Positions 55,416-64,000 of a DNA stretch of 64,000 bases are shown here, piece by piece. Position numbers and translations under genes: made by a program. The notes beneath the pieces are model-generated. The model was given only the letters and a program-made list of their open reading frames with translations. It searched no databases and was not told where the DNA came from. Within the stretch, counting starts at the first letter, position 1, and each line of letters begins with the position of its first letter. The DNA is from Pseudomonas vranovensis DSM 16006. Lineage in GTDB: Bacteria > Pseudomonadota > Gammaproteobacteria > Pseudomonadales > Pseudomonadaceae. The stretch covers positions 82,542 to 146,541 of the forward strand of contig NZ_AUED01000021.1 in the NCBI RefSeq assembly GCF_000425805.1, written 5' to 3'.

Positions 55416-55949
55416 CTACTTCTTCTTGGCTTCTTTACGACGGACGACTTCGTCCGCGTAACGCACACCCTTGCCTTTGTACGGCTCTGGTGGACGGAAG
55501 TCGCGGATTTCAGCGGCCACCTGACCTACCAGCTGCTTGTCGATACCCTTGATCAGGATATCGGTCTGGCTTGGGGTCTCAGCGGTGATACCAGCCGGCA
55601 GTTCGTAATCCACTGGATGCGAGAAGCCGAGCGCCAGGTTCAGCACGGTGCCTTTGGCTTGTGCTTTGTAACCAACACCGACCAGCTGGAGCTTACGCTC
55701 GAAGCCTTGGCTTACGCCTTGGACCATGTTGTTTACCAGGGCACGGGTAGTACCGGCCATAGCGCGGGTTTGTTGATCGCCATTGCGAGCAGCGAAACGC
55801 AGCTCACCGGCTTCTTCAATCACTTCTACAGACGAGTGAACGTTCAGTTCGAGAGTGCCCTTGGCACCCTTCACCGAAAGCTGCTGGCCGACGAATTTTA
55901 CTTCGACACCGGCTGGCAGCTTAACGGGGTTCTTAGCGACGCGAGACAT
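55416..55949 (-). CDS. rplF: 50S ribosomal protein L6
   Basis: 177 residues with two similar domains; C-terminal motif [26 protein letters not shown] is the L6 signature. Near the factor-binding site of the large subunit. Confidence 0.98.
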   Translation of the reverse strand: MSRVAKNPVKLPAGVEVKFVGQQLSVKGAKGTLELNVHSSVEVIEEAGELRFAARNGDQQTRAMAGTTRALVNNMVQGVSQGFERKLQLVGVGYKAQAKGTVLNLALGFSHPVDYELPAGITAETPSQTDILIKGIDKQLVGQVAAEIRDFRPPEPYKGKGVRYADEVVRRKEAKKK

Positions 55950-55961
55950 GCTTATCCCCCC

Positions 55962-56354
55962 TTAGAACACTGTGCAGAGAACTTCGCCGCCGACACCGGC
56001 AGCGCGCGCAGCACGATCAGTCATCACACCTTTATTGGTGGAGACGATAGACACGCCCAGACCGCCACGTACTTTCGGCAGTTCTTCGACGGACTTGTAC
56101 TGACGCAGGCCTGGACGACTTACGCGCTTGACTTCCTCGATGACCGGACGGCCTTCGAAGTATTTCAGCTCGATGGAAAGCGATGGTTTTACTTCGCTGC
56201 TGACCTGATAGCCAGCGATGTAACCTTCGTCTTTCAGAACTTTGGCTACCGCAACCTTCAGAGTCGACGAAGGCATGCTTACGACGGACTTTTCAGCCAT
56301 CTGGGCATTACGGATGCGAGTTAGCATGTCCGCTAACGGGTCCTGCATACTCAT
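55962..56354 (-). CDS. rpsH: 30S ribosomal protein S8
   Basis: 130 residues; [19 protein letters not shown] start (same double-Met as E. coli) with AGGAG upstream, and C-terminal [27 protein letters not shown]. In E. coli S8 is the translational repressor of the spc operon. Here it follows a 209-base gap with its own promoter and an attenuator-like hairpin. Confidence 0.98.
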   Translation of the reverse strand: MSMQDPLADMLTRIRNAQMAEKSVVSMPSSTLKVAVAKVLKDEGYIAGYQVSSEVKPSLSIELKYFEGRPVIEEVKRVSRPGLRQYKSVEELPKVRGGLGVSIVSTNKGVMTDRAARAAGVGGEVLCTVF

Positions 56355-56374
56355 GGGCTAGACGCTCCTGATAC

Positions 56375-56397
56375 AAGAAAAATTAGCCTCTCGGCTA
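56375..56397 (-). other. Attenuator-like hairpin in the rpsH leader
   Basis: On the minus strand TAGCC-GAGA-GGCTA is followed by ATTTTTCTT, directly in front of the rpsH ribosome-binding site. It looks like a small intrinsic terminator and could be regulatory. Confidence 0.5.
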
Positions 56398-56406
56398 CTA
56401 CAGTCG

Positions 56407-56441
56407 CCTGAGCGCGCAGGGTCAAAAAACCCGGGCTCAGG
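56407..56441 (-). other. Large stem-loop in the rpsH leader
   Basis: CCTGAGC/GCTCAGG arms enclose a second helix GGGT/ACCC separated by internal loops. It sits just after the predicted transcription start. It could be a binding site for S8 or another factor. Confidence 0.45.
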
Positions 56442-56451
56442 AGAGCCGGTC

Positions 56452-56480
56452 ATTCTAGACAGATCCCAGAAACGAAACAA
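56452..56480 (-). promoter_or_regulatory. Sigma70-type promoter upstream of rpsH
   Basis: On the minus strand TTGTTT (56480-56475), a 17-base spacer and TAGAAT (56457-56452). The -35 lies inside the distal arm of the hairpin at 56474-56501. Confidence 0.6.
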
Positions 56481-56501
56481 GCCCCAGAAGGGGCTTGTTT
56501 C
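56474..56501 (-). terminator. Terminator-like hairpin between rpsN and rpsH
   Basis: A perfect 12-bp stem GAAACAAGCCCC/GGGGCTTGTTTC with a 4-base loop; on the minus strand it is followed by the fairly U-rich GTTTCT. It lies 62 bases after the rpsN stop. Confidence 0.65.
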
Positions 56502-56563
56502 GATGCAAAGTCACCGGTGGTCGGAAGATTGCTCCCCCGCCACCTGGACGCTGCCGGTACGTC

Positions 56564-56869
56564 TTACCAGCTGGCTTTAACCAGACCTGGAACGTCACCG
56601 CGCATTGCTGCTTCACGCAGCTTGTTACGGCCGAGGCCGAACTTGCGGTAAACGCCGTGTGGACGACCGGTGATGCGGCAGCGGTTACGCAGGCGCGAAG
56701 CGCTAGCGTCACGTGGCTGCTTCTGCAGAGCTACGACAGCGGCAAAACGCTCTTCTGGAGTTGCTTCCAGGTTAACGATGGTCGCTTTCAGCTCAGCACG
56801 CTTCTTGGCGTACTTGGCAACAGTGAGCTGACGCTTCAGCTCACGGTTTTTCATGCTCTTCTTGGCCAT
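56564..56869 (-). CDS. rpsN: 30S ribosomal protein S14 (zinc-independent form)
   Basis: 101 residues from ATG 56869: [21 protein letters not shown], and C-terminal [37 protein letters not shown]. The CxxC pairs of the zinc form are absent, so this is the C-minus paralogue type, which is functional without zinc. It follows rplE by 13 bases. Confidence 0.98.
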   Translation of the reverse strand: MAKKSMKNRELKRQLTVAKYAKKRAELKATIVNLEATPEERFAAVVALQKQPRDASASRLRNRCRITGRPHGVYRKFGLGRNKLREAAMRGDVPGLVKASW

Positions 56870-56882
56870 TTTCCTACTCCAA

Positions 56883-57422
56883 TCAGTTGCGGAACGGGAA
56901 TTTGAAAGCACGCAGCAGAGCGCGGCCTTCGTCATCGTTCTTGGCAGTGGTGGTCAGGGTAATGTCCAGACCGCGCAGAGCATCGATCTTGTCGTAGTCG
57001 ATTTCCGGGAAAATGATCTGCTCTTTCACGCCCATGCTGTAGTTGCCGCGACCATCGAAGGACTTGGCATTCAGGCCGCGGAAGTCGCGAACCCGAGGCA
57101 GGGAGATCGCCAGCAGGCGGTCCAGGAATTCATACATACGATCACGGCGCAGAGTAACTTTAACGCCGATCGGCCAGCCCTCACGGACTTTGAAGCCCGC
57201 GATGGATTTCCGAGCGAAAGTCACAACGGCTTTCTGACCGGTGATCTTCTCCAGGTCAGCAACAGCGTGCTCGATGACTTTCTTGTCGCCGACAGCTTCG
57301 CCCAGACCCATGTTCAGGGTGATCTTGGTAACGCGCGGAACTTCCATCACGTTCGCCAGCTTAAGTTCTTCCTTAAGCTTCGGAGCAATTTCCTTCCGGT
57401 AAATCTCTTTCAGTCGTGCCAT
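56883..57422 (-). CDS. rplE: 50S ribosomal protein L5
   Basis: 179 residues; [21 protein letters not shown] and [21 protein letters not shown]. Contacts 5S rRNA and P-site tRNA. In E. coli the S8 regulatory site lies around its start; here S8 may act elsewhere. Confidence 0.98.
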   Translation of the reverse strand: MARLKEIYRKEIAPKLKEELKLANVMEVPRVTKITLNMGLGEAVGDKKVIEHAVADLEKITGQKAVVTFARKSIAGFKVREGWPIGVKVTLRRDRMYEFLDRLLAISLPRVRDFRGLNAKSFDGRGNYSMGVKEQIIFPEIDYDKIDALRGLDITLTTTAKNDDEGRALLRAFKFPFRN

Positions 57423-57442
57423 GGTCTTCTACCTAGCAGTGT

Positions 57443-57757
57443 TCAAGCATCAACCGCTTTTTGGGTCGACTTGAAGACACGAATTTTCTTGCCGTCTTCT
57501 ACTTTGAAACCAACGCGGTCAGCCTTGTTGGTTTCGCCGTTGAAAATGGCGACGTTGGAAGCGTGCAGTGGCGCTTCTTTCTCGACGATACCGCCTTGTA
57601 CGCCCGACATCGGGTTAGGCTTGGTATGACGCTTCACCAGGTTGATCCCACCAACGACCAGACGGTCGTCAGCGAGAACCTTGAGCACCTTACCGCGCTT
57701 ACCTTTGTCTTTGCCGGCGATCACGATGATCTCGTCGTCACGACGAATCTTTTGCAT
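57443..57757 (-). CDS. rplX: 50S ribosomal protein L24
   Basis: 104 residues; [22 protein letters not shown] (KOW motif) and [19 protein letters not shown]. Assembly initiator of the large subunit. 11 bases after rplN. Confidence 0.98.
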   Translation of the reverse strand: MQKIRRDDEIIVIAGKDKGKRGKVLKVLADDRLVVGGINLVKRHTKPNPMSGVQGGIVEKEAPLHASNVAIFNGETNKADRVGFKVEDGKKIRVFKSTQKAVDA

Positions 57758-57768
57758 GTCGGATCTCC

Positions 57769-58137
57769 TTACAGCACTTCTGGGGCGAGCGAGACGATCT
57801 TCATGAACTTCTCAGTACGAAGTTCACGGGTCACTGGCCCAAAGATACGGGTGCCGATCGGCTCTTGCTTGTTGTTCAGCAGAACAGCAGCATTGCCATC
57901 AAAGCGGATGATGGAGCCGTCAGCACGACGGACACCGTGGCGAGTGCGGACCACAACAGCAGTCATCACTTGGCCTTTCTTCACTTTACCGCGCGGAATT
58001 GCTTCCTTGACGGTTACCTTGATGATGTCACCGATGCCGGCGTAACGGCGGTGCGAACCGCCGAGAACCTTGATGCACATGACGCGACGAGCGCCGCTGT
58101 TATCGGCCACATCGAGCATGGATTGAGTCTGAATCAT
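57769..58137 (-). CDS. rplN: 50S ribosomal protein L14
   Basis: 122 residues; [28 protein letters not shown] and the C-terminal [24 protein letters not shown]. Intersubunit bridge protein. Confidence 0.98.
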   Translation of the reverse strand: MIQTQSMLDVADNSGARRVMCIKVLGGSHRRYAGIGDIIKVTVKEAIPRGKVKKGQVMTAVVVRTRHGVRRADGSIIRFDGNAAVLLNNKQEPIGTRIFGPVTRELRTEKFMKIVSLAPEVL

Positions 58138-58160
58138 AAAATTTCTCCGACCCTTAGCCC

Positions 58161-58427
58161 TTAGACTTCAACAGCGCGTTCGAGAACTTCAACCAGTGCC
58201 CAAGCTTTGGTCTTGGCCAGCGGACGAGTCTCACGGATGGAGACCTTGTCGCCGATATGGCACTGATTGGTTTCGTCGTGCGCGTGCAGCTTAGTCGAAC
58301 GCTTAACGTATTTACCGTAGATCGGGTGCTTTACGCGACGCTCGATCAGTACGGTGATGGTTTTGTCCATCTTGTCGCTGACGACACGGCCAGTCAGCGT
58401 ACGGACGGTTTTTTCAGCTTCAGCCAT
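58161..58427 (-). CDS. rpsQ: 30S ribosomal protein S17
   Basis: 88 residues; [22 protein letters not shown] and [21 protein letters not shown]. Primary binder of 16S rRNA. Two bases after rpmC. Confidence 0.98.
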   Translation of the reverse strand: MAEAEKTVRTLTGRVVSDKMDKTITVLIERRVKHPIYGKYVKRSTKLHAHDETNQCHIGDKVSIRETRPLAKTKAWALVEVLERAVEV

Positions 58428-58429
58428 GA

Positions 58430-58621
58430 TTACTTACCTGCCTGCTGGTTGAGCACAGTTTTCACGCGAGCGATGTCACGCTTAACTTGCGAGAGCAGGT
58501 GCGACTGCCCCAACTGGCCAGTTGCTTTCTGCATACGCAGATTGAACTGGTCGCGCAGCAAGCCGAGCAGTTGCTCGTTCAGCTGCTGTGCTGATTTTTC
58601 ACGAAGTTCATTCGCTTTCAT
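58430..58621 (-). CDS. rpmC: 50S ribosomal protein L29
   Basis: 63 residues from ATG 58621, which overlaps the rplP stop by one base: [19 protein letters not shown] then [13 protein letters not shown]. Exit-tunnel protein at the trigger-factor site. Confidence 0.98.
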
Positions 58622-59034
58622 CACATCACCGTCCGCTTAACAAAGGAGGTGGCGAGAGGCAGCTTTGCAGCCGCCAGGGCGAAAGCCTCACGCGCCAGCT
58701 CTTCAGAAACACCCTCGATCTCGTACAGGACTTTGCCTGGCTGGATCTGGGCAACCCAGTACTCCACGGAACCTTTACCTTTACCCATCCGCACTTCGAG
58801 AGGCTTCTTGGAAATCGGCTTGTCCGGGAACACACGGATCCAGATCTTACCGCCACGTTTTACGTGACGAGTCAGGGCACGACGTGCCGATTCGATCTGG
58901 CGAGCGGTGAGACGACCGCGAGCAACAGCTTTCAGAGCAAACTCGCCGAAGCTGACTTTGCTACCGCGCAGCGCCAGACCACGGTTGTGGCCAGTCATCT
59001 GCTTGCGGAATTTTGTACGCTTTGGTTGCAACAT
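58621..59034 (-). CDS. rplP: 50S ribosomal protein L16
   Basis: 137 residues; [42 protein letters not shown] and [22 protein letters not shown]. Lies near the A-site tRNA. Confidence 0.98.
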
Positions 59035-59046
59035 TTGGCGTACCCC

Positions 59047-59733
59047 TTACTTAGCAGCTTTTTTACGAGGCGCTGGTGCTTGTGGTTTCAGTTCTTCTTG
59101 GCGACCACCAATAACTTCGCCTTTGAAAATCCAAACCTTCACACCGATCACACCGTAAGTGGTGTGAGCTTCGTAAGTGGCATAGTCGATGTCAGCACGC
59201 AGGGTGTGCAGCGGCACACGACCTTCGCGATACCATTCAGTACGTGCGATTTCAGCACCACCGAGACGACCGCTCACCTGGATCTTGATGCCTTTGGCAC
59301 CAATGCGCATGGCGTTCTGTACGGCGCGCTTCATGGCGCGACGGAACATCACACGACGCTCCAGCTGCTGAGCTACGCTCTGAGCTACCAGCATACCGTC
59401 GAGTTCCGGCTTGCGGATCTCTTCGATATTGATGTGCACAGGCACACCCATTTGCTTGGTCAGGTCCTGACGCAGTTTTTCAACATCTTCACCCTTCTTC
59501 CCGATAACGATACCTGGACGAGCGGTGTGGATGGTGATGCGTGCAGTTTGAGCCGGACGATGGATATCGATACGGCTAACGGACGCGCTTTTTAGTTTGT
59601 CTTGGAGGTACTCACGCACATTCAGATCTGCGAGCAAATAGTCCGCATAAGTCCGACCGTCTGCGTACCAGACGGAGGTGTGCTCCTTGACGATTCCCAG
59701 GCGAATGCCAGTGGGATGTACTTTCTGACCCAT
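59047..59733 (-). CDS. rpsC: 30S ribosomal protein S3
   Basis: 228 residues from ATG 59733 ([20 protein letters not shown]); 28 extra in-frame codons upstream are in rplV and not conserved. KH domain ([22 protein letters not shown]) and C-terminal [21 protein letters not shown]. mRNA-entry helicase region. Confidence 0.98.
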   Translation of the reverse strand: MGQKVHPTGIRLGIVKEHTSVWYADGRTYADYLLADLNVREYLQDKLKSASVSRIDIHRPAQTARITIHTARPGIVIGKKGEDVEKLRQDLTKQMGVPVHINIEEIRKPELDGMLVAQSVAQQLERRVMFRRAMKRAVQNAMRIGAKGIKIQVSGRLGGAEIARTEWYREGRVPLHTLRADIDYATYEAHTTYGVIGVKVWIFKGEVIGGRQEELKPQAPAPRKKAAK

Positions 59734-59746
59734 CTGATCGACTCCG

Positions 59747-60079
59747 TTACTTGTCCGCAACCTTGACAGTGATATGGCAAGACCGCTTGACGATGCGATC
59801 AGCGCGGCCTTTGGCACGCGGCATGATTCGCTTCAGCGAACGCCCTTCGTTGACGAAAACGGTGGAGACCTTCAGGTCATCAACGTCTGCGCCTTCGTTA
59901 TGCTCGGCGTTGGCTACGGCCGACTCGAGGACTTTCTTCATGATTTCAGCGGCTTTTTTGCTGCTGAAAGCCAACAGGTTGAGCGCTTCGCCCACCTTCT
60001 TCCCGCGGATCTGGTCGGCGACCAAGCGGGCTTTCTGGGCGGAGATTCGAGCGCCCGACAACTTAGCGGCTACTTCCAT
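59747..60079 (-). CDS. rplV: 50S ribosomal protein L22
   Basis: 110 residues; [22 protein letters not shown] and [27 protein letters not shown], whose hairpin reaches the exit tunnel (macrolide-related site). Confidence 0.98.
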
Positions 60080-60090
60080 TTCCTTACCCC

Positions 60091-60366
60091 TTAACGCTTG
60101 GCTTTCTTGTCAGCCACGTGCCCACGATAAGTGCGGGTACCGGCAAACTCGCCCAGTTTATGGCCGACCATGTCTTCGTTCACGAGAACTGGGACGTGTT
60201 GGCGACCGTTATGTACCGCGATGGTCAGACCGACCATTTGTGGCAGGATCATCGAACGGCGCGACCAGGTCTTAACTGGTTTGCGATCGTTCTTTTCCGC
60301 CGCCACTTCGATCTTCTTCAGTAGGTGAAGATCGATAAAAGGACCTTTTTTCAGAGAACGTGGCAC
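60091..60366 (-). CDS. rpsS: 30S ribosomal protein S19
   Basis: 91 residues; [41 protein letters not shown] and the C-terminal [20 protein letters not shown]. Confidence 0.98.
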
Positions 60367-60382
60367 TGTCGTATCCCTCTAT

Positions 60383-61207
60383 TTACTTGCGACGACGGAC
60401 GATCATGTTGTCGGTACGCTTATTACCACGAGTCTTCGCGCCCTTAGTCGGGAAGCCCCATGGCGATACCGGATGACGACCACCGGAGGTACGACCTTCA
60501 CCACCACCATGTGGGTGGTCAACCGGGTTCATGGCAACACCACGAACGGTTGGGCGAACGCCACGCCAGCGTTTGGCACCGGCTTTGCCCAGCGAACGCA
60601 GGCTGTGCTCGGAGTTCGAGACTTCACCCAGAGTCGCACGGCATTCAGCCAGGACTTTACGCATCTCGCCGGAGCGCAGACGAACGGTCACGTAGACGCC
60701 TTCGCGAGCGATCAGCTGAGCCGAAGCACCAGCGGAACGAGCGATTTGTGCACCCTTGCCCGGCTTCAGTTCGATGCCGTGAATGGTGCTACCCACTGGA
60801 ATGTTGCGCAGTTGCAGGGAGTTGCCTGGCTTGATTGGAGCCAGAGCACCTGCGATCAGCTGGTCGCCAGCACTCACGCCTTTAGGGGCGATGATGTAGC
60901 GGCGCTCGCCGTCTGCGTAGCAGAGCAGTGCGATGTGAGCAGTACGGTTTGGATCGTATTCGATACGCTCGACAGTGGCGACGATGCCATCTTTGTCATT
61001 GCGACGGAAATCGACCATACGGTAATGCTGCTTATGACCACCACCTACGTGACGAGTAGTGATGCGGCCATTGTTGTTACGACCACCAGACTTCGACTTC
61101 TTCTCGAGCAGCGGTGCGTGAGGAGCGCCTTTGTGCAGCTCCTTGTTGACCACCTTGACCACGAAACGGCGGCCAGGGGAAGTCGGTTTGCATTTAACGA
61201 TTGCCAT
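60383..61207 (-). CDS. rplB: 50S ribosomal protein L2
   Basis: 274 residues; [25 protein letters not shown], and the C-terminal [31 protein letters not shown] with the conserved His important for peptidyl transferase assembly. Confidence 0.98.
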   Translation of the reverse strand: MAIVKCKPTSPGRRFVVKVVNKELHKGAPHAPLLEKKSKSGGRNNNGRITTRHVGGGHKQHYRMVDFRRNDKDGIVATVERIEYDPNRTAHIALLCYADGERRYIIAPKGVSAGDQLIAGALAPIKPGNSLQLRNIPVGSTIHGIELKPGKGAQIARSAGASAQLIAREGVYVTVRLRSGEMRKVLAECRATLGEVSNSEHSLRSLGKAGAKRWRGVRPTVRGVAMNPVDHPHGGGEGRTSGGRHPVSPWGFPTKGAKTRGNKRTDNMIVRRRK

Positions 61208-61221
61208 GATGCACCCCTTCC

Positions 61222-61521
61222 TTACTCAGCACTGCTGCTGAAATCGAGATCTTGGCCTGGCTGAAGGGAGACGATCGCCTTCTTCCAGTCATTGCGCTTG
61301 CCCAGACCACGTGCGGTACGCTTGGTTTTACCCAGAACGTTTACAGTCGACACGTTTTCGACTTTTACGCCGAACAGGCCTTCGACAGCTTTCTTGATTT
61401 CCAGCTTGGTTGCATCAGTAGCAACCTTGAATACGAACTGGCCTTTTTTCTCAGCCAGAACGGTAGCCTTCTCGGAAACGTGCGGGCCAAGGAGGACTTT
61501 AAATACGCGTTCCTGGTTCAT
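61222..61521 (-). CDS. rplW: 50S ribosomal protein L23
   Basis: 99 residues; [24 protein letters not shown] and [21 protein letters not shown]. Docking site for trigger factor and SRP at the tunnel exit. Overlaps rplD by four bases. Confidence 0.98.
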   Translation of the reverse strand: MNQERVFKVLLGPHVSEKATVLAEKKGQFVFKVATDATKLEIKKAVEGLFGVKVENVSTVNVLGKTKRTARGLGKRNDWKKAIVSLQPGQDLDFSSSAE

Positions 61522-62120
61522 CCCAGCAGCTCCTCGAATTTCTTCACGGCCGACACAGTGATCAACACTTTGTCGTATGCGATCAGACTGACCGGATCGG
61601 AACCCTGTACGTCACGTACGTCGACGTGCGGCAGGTTACGAGCAGCCAGGTACAGATTCTGATCAACAGAGTCAGAAACGATCAGTACATCGCTCAGACC
61701 CATGCCGTTCAGCTTGTTCAGCAGGTCTTTGGTTTTCGGCGCTTCAACAGCGAAGTCCTGAACCACGACCAGACGGTCGGTACGCACCAGCTCAGCGAGG
61801 ATGGAACGCATTGCTGCGCGGTACATCTTCTTGTTGAGCTTCTGCGAGTGGTCTTGAGGACGAGCTGCAAAAGTGGTACCGCCGCCACGCCAGATTGGGC
61901 TACGGATGGTACCGGCACGAGCACGACCAGTACCTTTCTGACGCCATGGGCGCTTACCGCCACCAGCAACGTCGGAACGGGTTTTCTGCTGCTTGGTGCC
62001 CTGACGGCCGCCGGCCATGTAGGCCACGACTGCTTGGTGAACCAGCGTCTCGTTGAATTCGCCACCGAAAGTCAGTTCGGAAACTTCGATCGCTTGAGCG
62101 TCATTTACATTTAGTTGCAT
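61518..62120 (-). CDS. rplD: 50S ribosomal protein L4
   Basis: 200 residues; [30 protein letters not shown] loop that lines the exit tunnel. In E. coli it is the repressor of the S10 operon through a leader structure; the leader here appears too short for that type of site. Confidence 0.98.
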   Translation of the reverse strand: MQLNVNDAQAIEVSELTFGGEFNETLVHQAVVAYMAGGRQGTKQQKTRSDVAGGGKRPWRQKGTGRARAGTIRSPIWRGGGTTFAARPQDHSQKLNKKMYRAAMRSILAELVRTDRLVVVQDFAVEAPKTKDLLNKLNGMGLSDVLIVSDSVDQNLYLAARNLPHVDVRDVQGSDPVSLIAYDKVLITVSAVKKFEELLG

Positions 62121-62132
62121 GTCAGCTTCCCC

Positions 62133-62768
62133 TTAACCGCGAGCCTTGGCAGCCGGACGCACAACCAGATCACCGCCAGTAGCGCCAGGAACGGCACCCT
62201 TGACCAGCAACAGATTGCGTTCAGCGTCGACGCGCACTACTTCCAGGGACTGAACGGTCACGCGCTCGGCGCCCATATGACCGGACATTTTCTTGCCCTT
62301 GAATACACGACCAGGAGTCTGGCACTGGCCGATAGAGCCCGGGACGCGGTGGGAAACGGAGTTACCGTGGGTGTTATCTTGACCGCGGAAATTCCAACGC
62401 TTGATGGTACCGGCGAAGCCTTTACCTTTCGACTGACCGGTAACATCTACCATTTGGCCAGCTGCGAAGATTTCTGCATTGATCAAGTCGCCAGCCTGGT
62501 AGTCGCCTTCTTCAAGACGGAACTCCCAGACACCGCGACCAGCGGCAACGTTCGCTTTAGCGAAGTGACCTGCTTGAGCAGCAGTCACGCGCGAAGCACG
62601 ACGCTCGCCGACAGTGACTTGCACTGCGCGGTAGCCATCAGTTTCTTCGGTTTTGAACTGGGTGACGCGATTCGGCTCGATCTCAATGACCGTGACCGGA
62701 ATGGAGACACCTTCTTCGGTGAAAATGCGGGTCATACCGCACTTACGACCGACTACACCAATAGTCAT
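62133..62768 (-). CDS. rplC: 50S ribosomal protein L3
   Basis: 211 residues from ATG 62768 ([20 protein letters not shown]); [38 protein letters not shown] is the core loop near the peptidyl transferase centre, with the glutamine that PrmB methylates in other species (IGQCQ). Confidence 0.98.
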   Translation of the reverse strand: MTIGVVGRKCGMTRIFTEEGVSIPVTVIEIEPNRVTQFKTEETDGYRAVQVTVGERRASRVTAAQAGHFAKANVAAGRGVWEFRLEEGDYQAGDLINAEIFAAGQMVDVTGQSKGKGFAGTIKRWNFRGQDNTHGNSVSHRVPGSIGQCQTPGRVFKGKKMSGHMGAERVTVQSLEVVRVDAERNLLLVKGAVPGATGGDLVVRPAAKARG

Positions 62769-62849
62769 GTTGTAAACCTCATGAGTGTACGGGGCTTTCA
62801 CCCGCTATGGCCGCCCATTTCAGAGCGTTACACGACTAAGACCCGAGTC

Positions 62850-63161
62850 TTAGCCGAGGCTGATCTGCACTTCCACACCTGCTGCAAGATCAAGCTTCAT
62901 AAGAGCATCAACGGTTTTATCCGTTGGCTGGACGATGTCCAGAACGCGCTTATGAGTACGGATCTCGTACTGGTCACGCGCGTCTTTGTTGACGTGCGGG
63001 GAGACCAGAACGGTGAACCGCTCTTTGCGAGTAGGCAGTGGAATTGGACCACGCACTTGAGCACCAGTACGTTTCGCGGTTTCCACGATTTCCTGGGTGG
63101 ATTGGTCGATCAGGCGATGGTCAAAAGCCTTCAACCTGATACGGATTTGCTGATTTTGCAT
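62850..63161 (-). CDS. rpsJ: 30S ribosomal protein S10 (NusE)
   Basis: 103 residues; [28 protein letters not shown] and [25 protein letters not shown]. First gene of the S10 operon. It also pairs with NusB (encoded at 17688) in antitermination. Confidence 0.98.
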
Positions 63162-63224
63162 TGGATTTCAGACTCCAGGCTGCTATTCCCACCGGGCGCA
63201 CTACGCCCGTTAAAAGGAGGCGTG

Positions 63225-63253
63225 ATTCTATAGACGCCCCTATTGGGTGTCAA
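63225..63253 (-). promoter_or_regulatory. Sigma70 promoter of the S10 operon
   Basis: On the minus strand, TTGACA (63253-63248), a 17-base spacer and TAGAAT (63230-63225), near-consensus. The leader to rpsJ is only about 57 bases and contains one GC hairpin (CGGGCG/CGCCCG). Confidence 0.85.
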
Positions 63254-63255
63254 CC

Positions 63256-63290
63256 CAATAAAAAAAGCCCCCGCTGAGCGGGGGCTTTTT
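63256..63290 (-). terminator. Terminator of tuf
   Basis: On the minus strand a stem AGCCCCCGC/GCGGGGGCT followed by TTTTTTT, 15 bases after the tuf stop. The S10 promoter -35 begins right after the T-run. Confidence 0.95.
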
Positions 63291-63304
63291 CAACCTATCG
63301 AGAA

Positions 63305-64000
63305 TTACTCGATGATTTTGGCTACGACGCCAGCGCCGACGGTACGACCGCCTTCACGGATAGCGAAGCGCAGACCATCTTCCATTGCGATGGTTTTGAT
63401 CAGAGTGACAGTCATCTGGATGTTGTCACCTGGCATTACCATTTCAACGCCTTCTGGCAGCTCGCAGTTACCGGTCACGTCAGTAGTACGGAAGTAGAAC
63501 TGTGGACGGTAGCCTTTGAAGAACGGAGTATGACGGCCGCCTTCTTCCTTGCTCAGAACGTAAACTTCTGCGGTGAACTTGGTGTGCGGCTTAACCGAAC
63601 CTGGCTTGACCAGAACCTGACCACGCTCAACGTCGTCACGCTTGGTGCCACGCAGCAGAACGCCGCAGTTCTCGCCAGCACGACCTTCGTCCAGCAGCTT
63701 GCGGAACATCTCAACACCGGTGCAGGTGGTGGTGGTGGTGTCACGCAGACCAACGATTTCCAGGGCGTCCTGAACGCGGACGATACCACGCTCGATACGA
63801 CCGGTAACAACGGTACCACGACCCGAGATCGAGAATACGTCTTCGATTGGCATCAGGAACGGCTTGTCGATAGCACGCTCTGGCTCTGGGATGTAGCTGT
63901 CCAGAGTTTCAACCAGACGCTTGACAGCGGTGGTACCCATTTCGTTGTCGTCTTTGCCTTCCAGCGCCATACGAGCCGAACCGATGATGATCGGAGTGTC
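63305..64000 (-). CDS. tuf: Elongation factor Tu, C-terminal part (gene runs off the window)
   Basis: 232 codons are present, ending at TAA 63305-63307; the 5' end lies beyond 64000. The visible sequence begins [16 protein letters not shown], followed by [25 protein letters not shown] and the C-terminal domain ending [21 protein letters not shown]-Tu delivers aminoacyl-tRNA to the ribosome. Together with the downstream rpsJ it marks the str-S10 boundary. It may be tufA or tufB; the window does not decide. Confidence 0.97.
   Translation of the reverse strand, partial: DTPIIIGSARMALEGKDDNEMGTTAVKRLVETLDSYIPEPERAIDKPFLMPIEDVFSISGRGTVVTGRIERGIVRVQDALEIVGLRDTTTTTCTGVEMFRKLLDEGRAGENCGVLLRGTKRDDVERGQVLVKPGSVKPHTKFTAEVYVLSKEEGGRHTPFFKGYRPQFYFRTTDVTGNCELPEGVEMVMPGDNIQMTVTLIKTIAMEDGLRFAIREGGRTVGAGVVAKIIE

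Noticed and set aside
1..64000. CRISPR array, prophage, insertion sequence or rRNA operon
   Set aside because: No spaced direct repeats, transposase or phage structural proteins, or rRNA sequence were seen.

Overview
The window is a chromosomal segment of a Pseudomonas, most like the P. putida/P. fluorescens side of the genus. The evidence is the high GC content, the protein sequences and gene order (ppa, xseB-ispA-dxs, nrdR-ribD-ribE-ribBA-ribH-nusB-thiL-pgpA-ribA, selC-selB-selA-fdhE-fdnIHG, ssb-MFS-uvrA-ferritin-katA, then the ribosomal protein operons), and several intergenic REP palindromes built on the GGCAAGCCCGCTCC core typical of this genus. I see no prophage, insertion sequence, CRISPR array or rRNA. 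It is mostly core chromosome with a few accessory patches.

Layout. 1-3.3 kb: end of a GNAT acetyltransferase, DedA membrane protein, MtfA-like zinc peptidase, inorganic pyrophosphatase, and an XRE/S24-like regulator with a degenerate protease domain. 3.3-3.5 kb: a promoter-to-terminator interval that could encode a small RNA. 3.5-6.9 kb: an accessory-looking nitrilase + MHS-family transporter pair divergent from a LysR regulator. 6.9-8.4 kb: an orphan RNA ligase RtcB with a 325-bp structured upstream region. 8.4-11.6 kb: xseB-ispA-dxs (isoprenoid precursors). 11.6-16.2 kb: btuB, btuF, a small membrane protein, ribA and an orphan periplasmic binding protein. 16.2-22.2 kb: pgpA, thiL, nusB and the riboflavin genes up to nrdR, all on the minus strand. 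22.3-24.7 kb: lipoprotein, methyltransferase, thioredoxin/TPR chaperone and a small conserved protein. 24.7-27.9 kb: a putative zinc-responsive operon (His-rich DUF2796 protein, ABC ATPase and permease, DUF3299 protein) behind a Zur-box-like site. 28-31.7 kb: OmpW with an ANR-like box, two nucleotide-sugar epimerase/reductase-type genes and an alpha/beta hydrolase.

31.7-40.9 kb is a self-contained selenocysteine locus: tRNA-Sec (selC), the elongation factor selB, the synthase selA, and the formate dehydrogenase-N/O operon fdnGHI-fdhE. fdnG carries an in-frame UGA followed by a stem-loop whose key bases fall at the positions recognised by SelB. A caller that treats this UGA as a stop would split the gene in two. 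41-42.1 kb holds a GlcG/HbpS-like protein and an AT-rich small membrane gene that is intact only if a -1 frameshift is allowed at a U UUG GGC heptamer.

42.2-49.3 kb: ssb, a YajR-type transporter, uvrA, a ferritin that looks like bacterioferritin but lacks the haem-ligand Met52, and catalase katA. 49.4-64 kb: the alpha, spc and S10 ribosomal operons and the 3' part of tuf, all on the minus strand. Terminator hairpins directly followed by sigma70 promoters occur at three junctions: tuf|rpsJ, rpsN|rpsH and rpmJ|rpsM. The rpsN|rpsH junction also has a structured leader with an attenuator-like hairpin in front of rpsH (S8).
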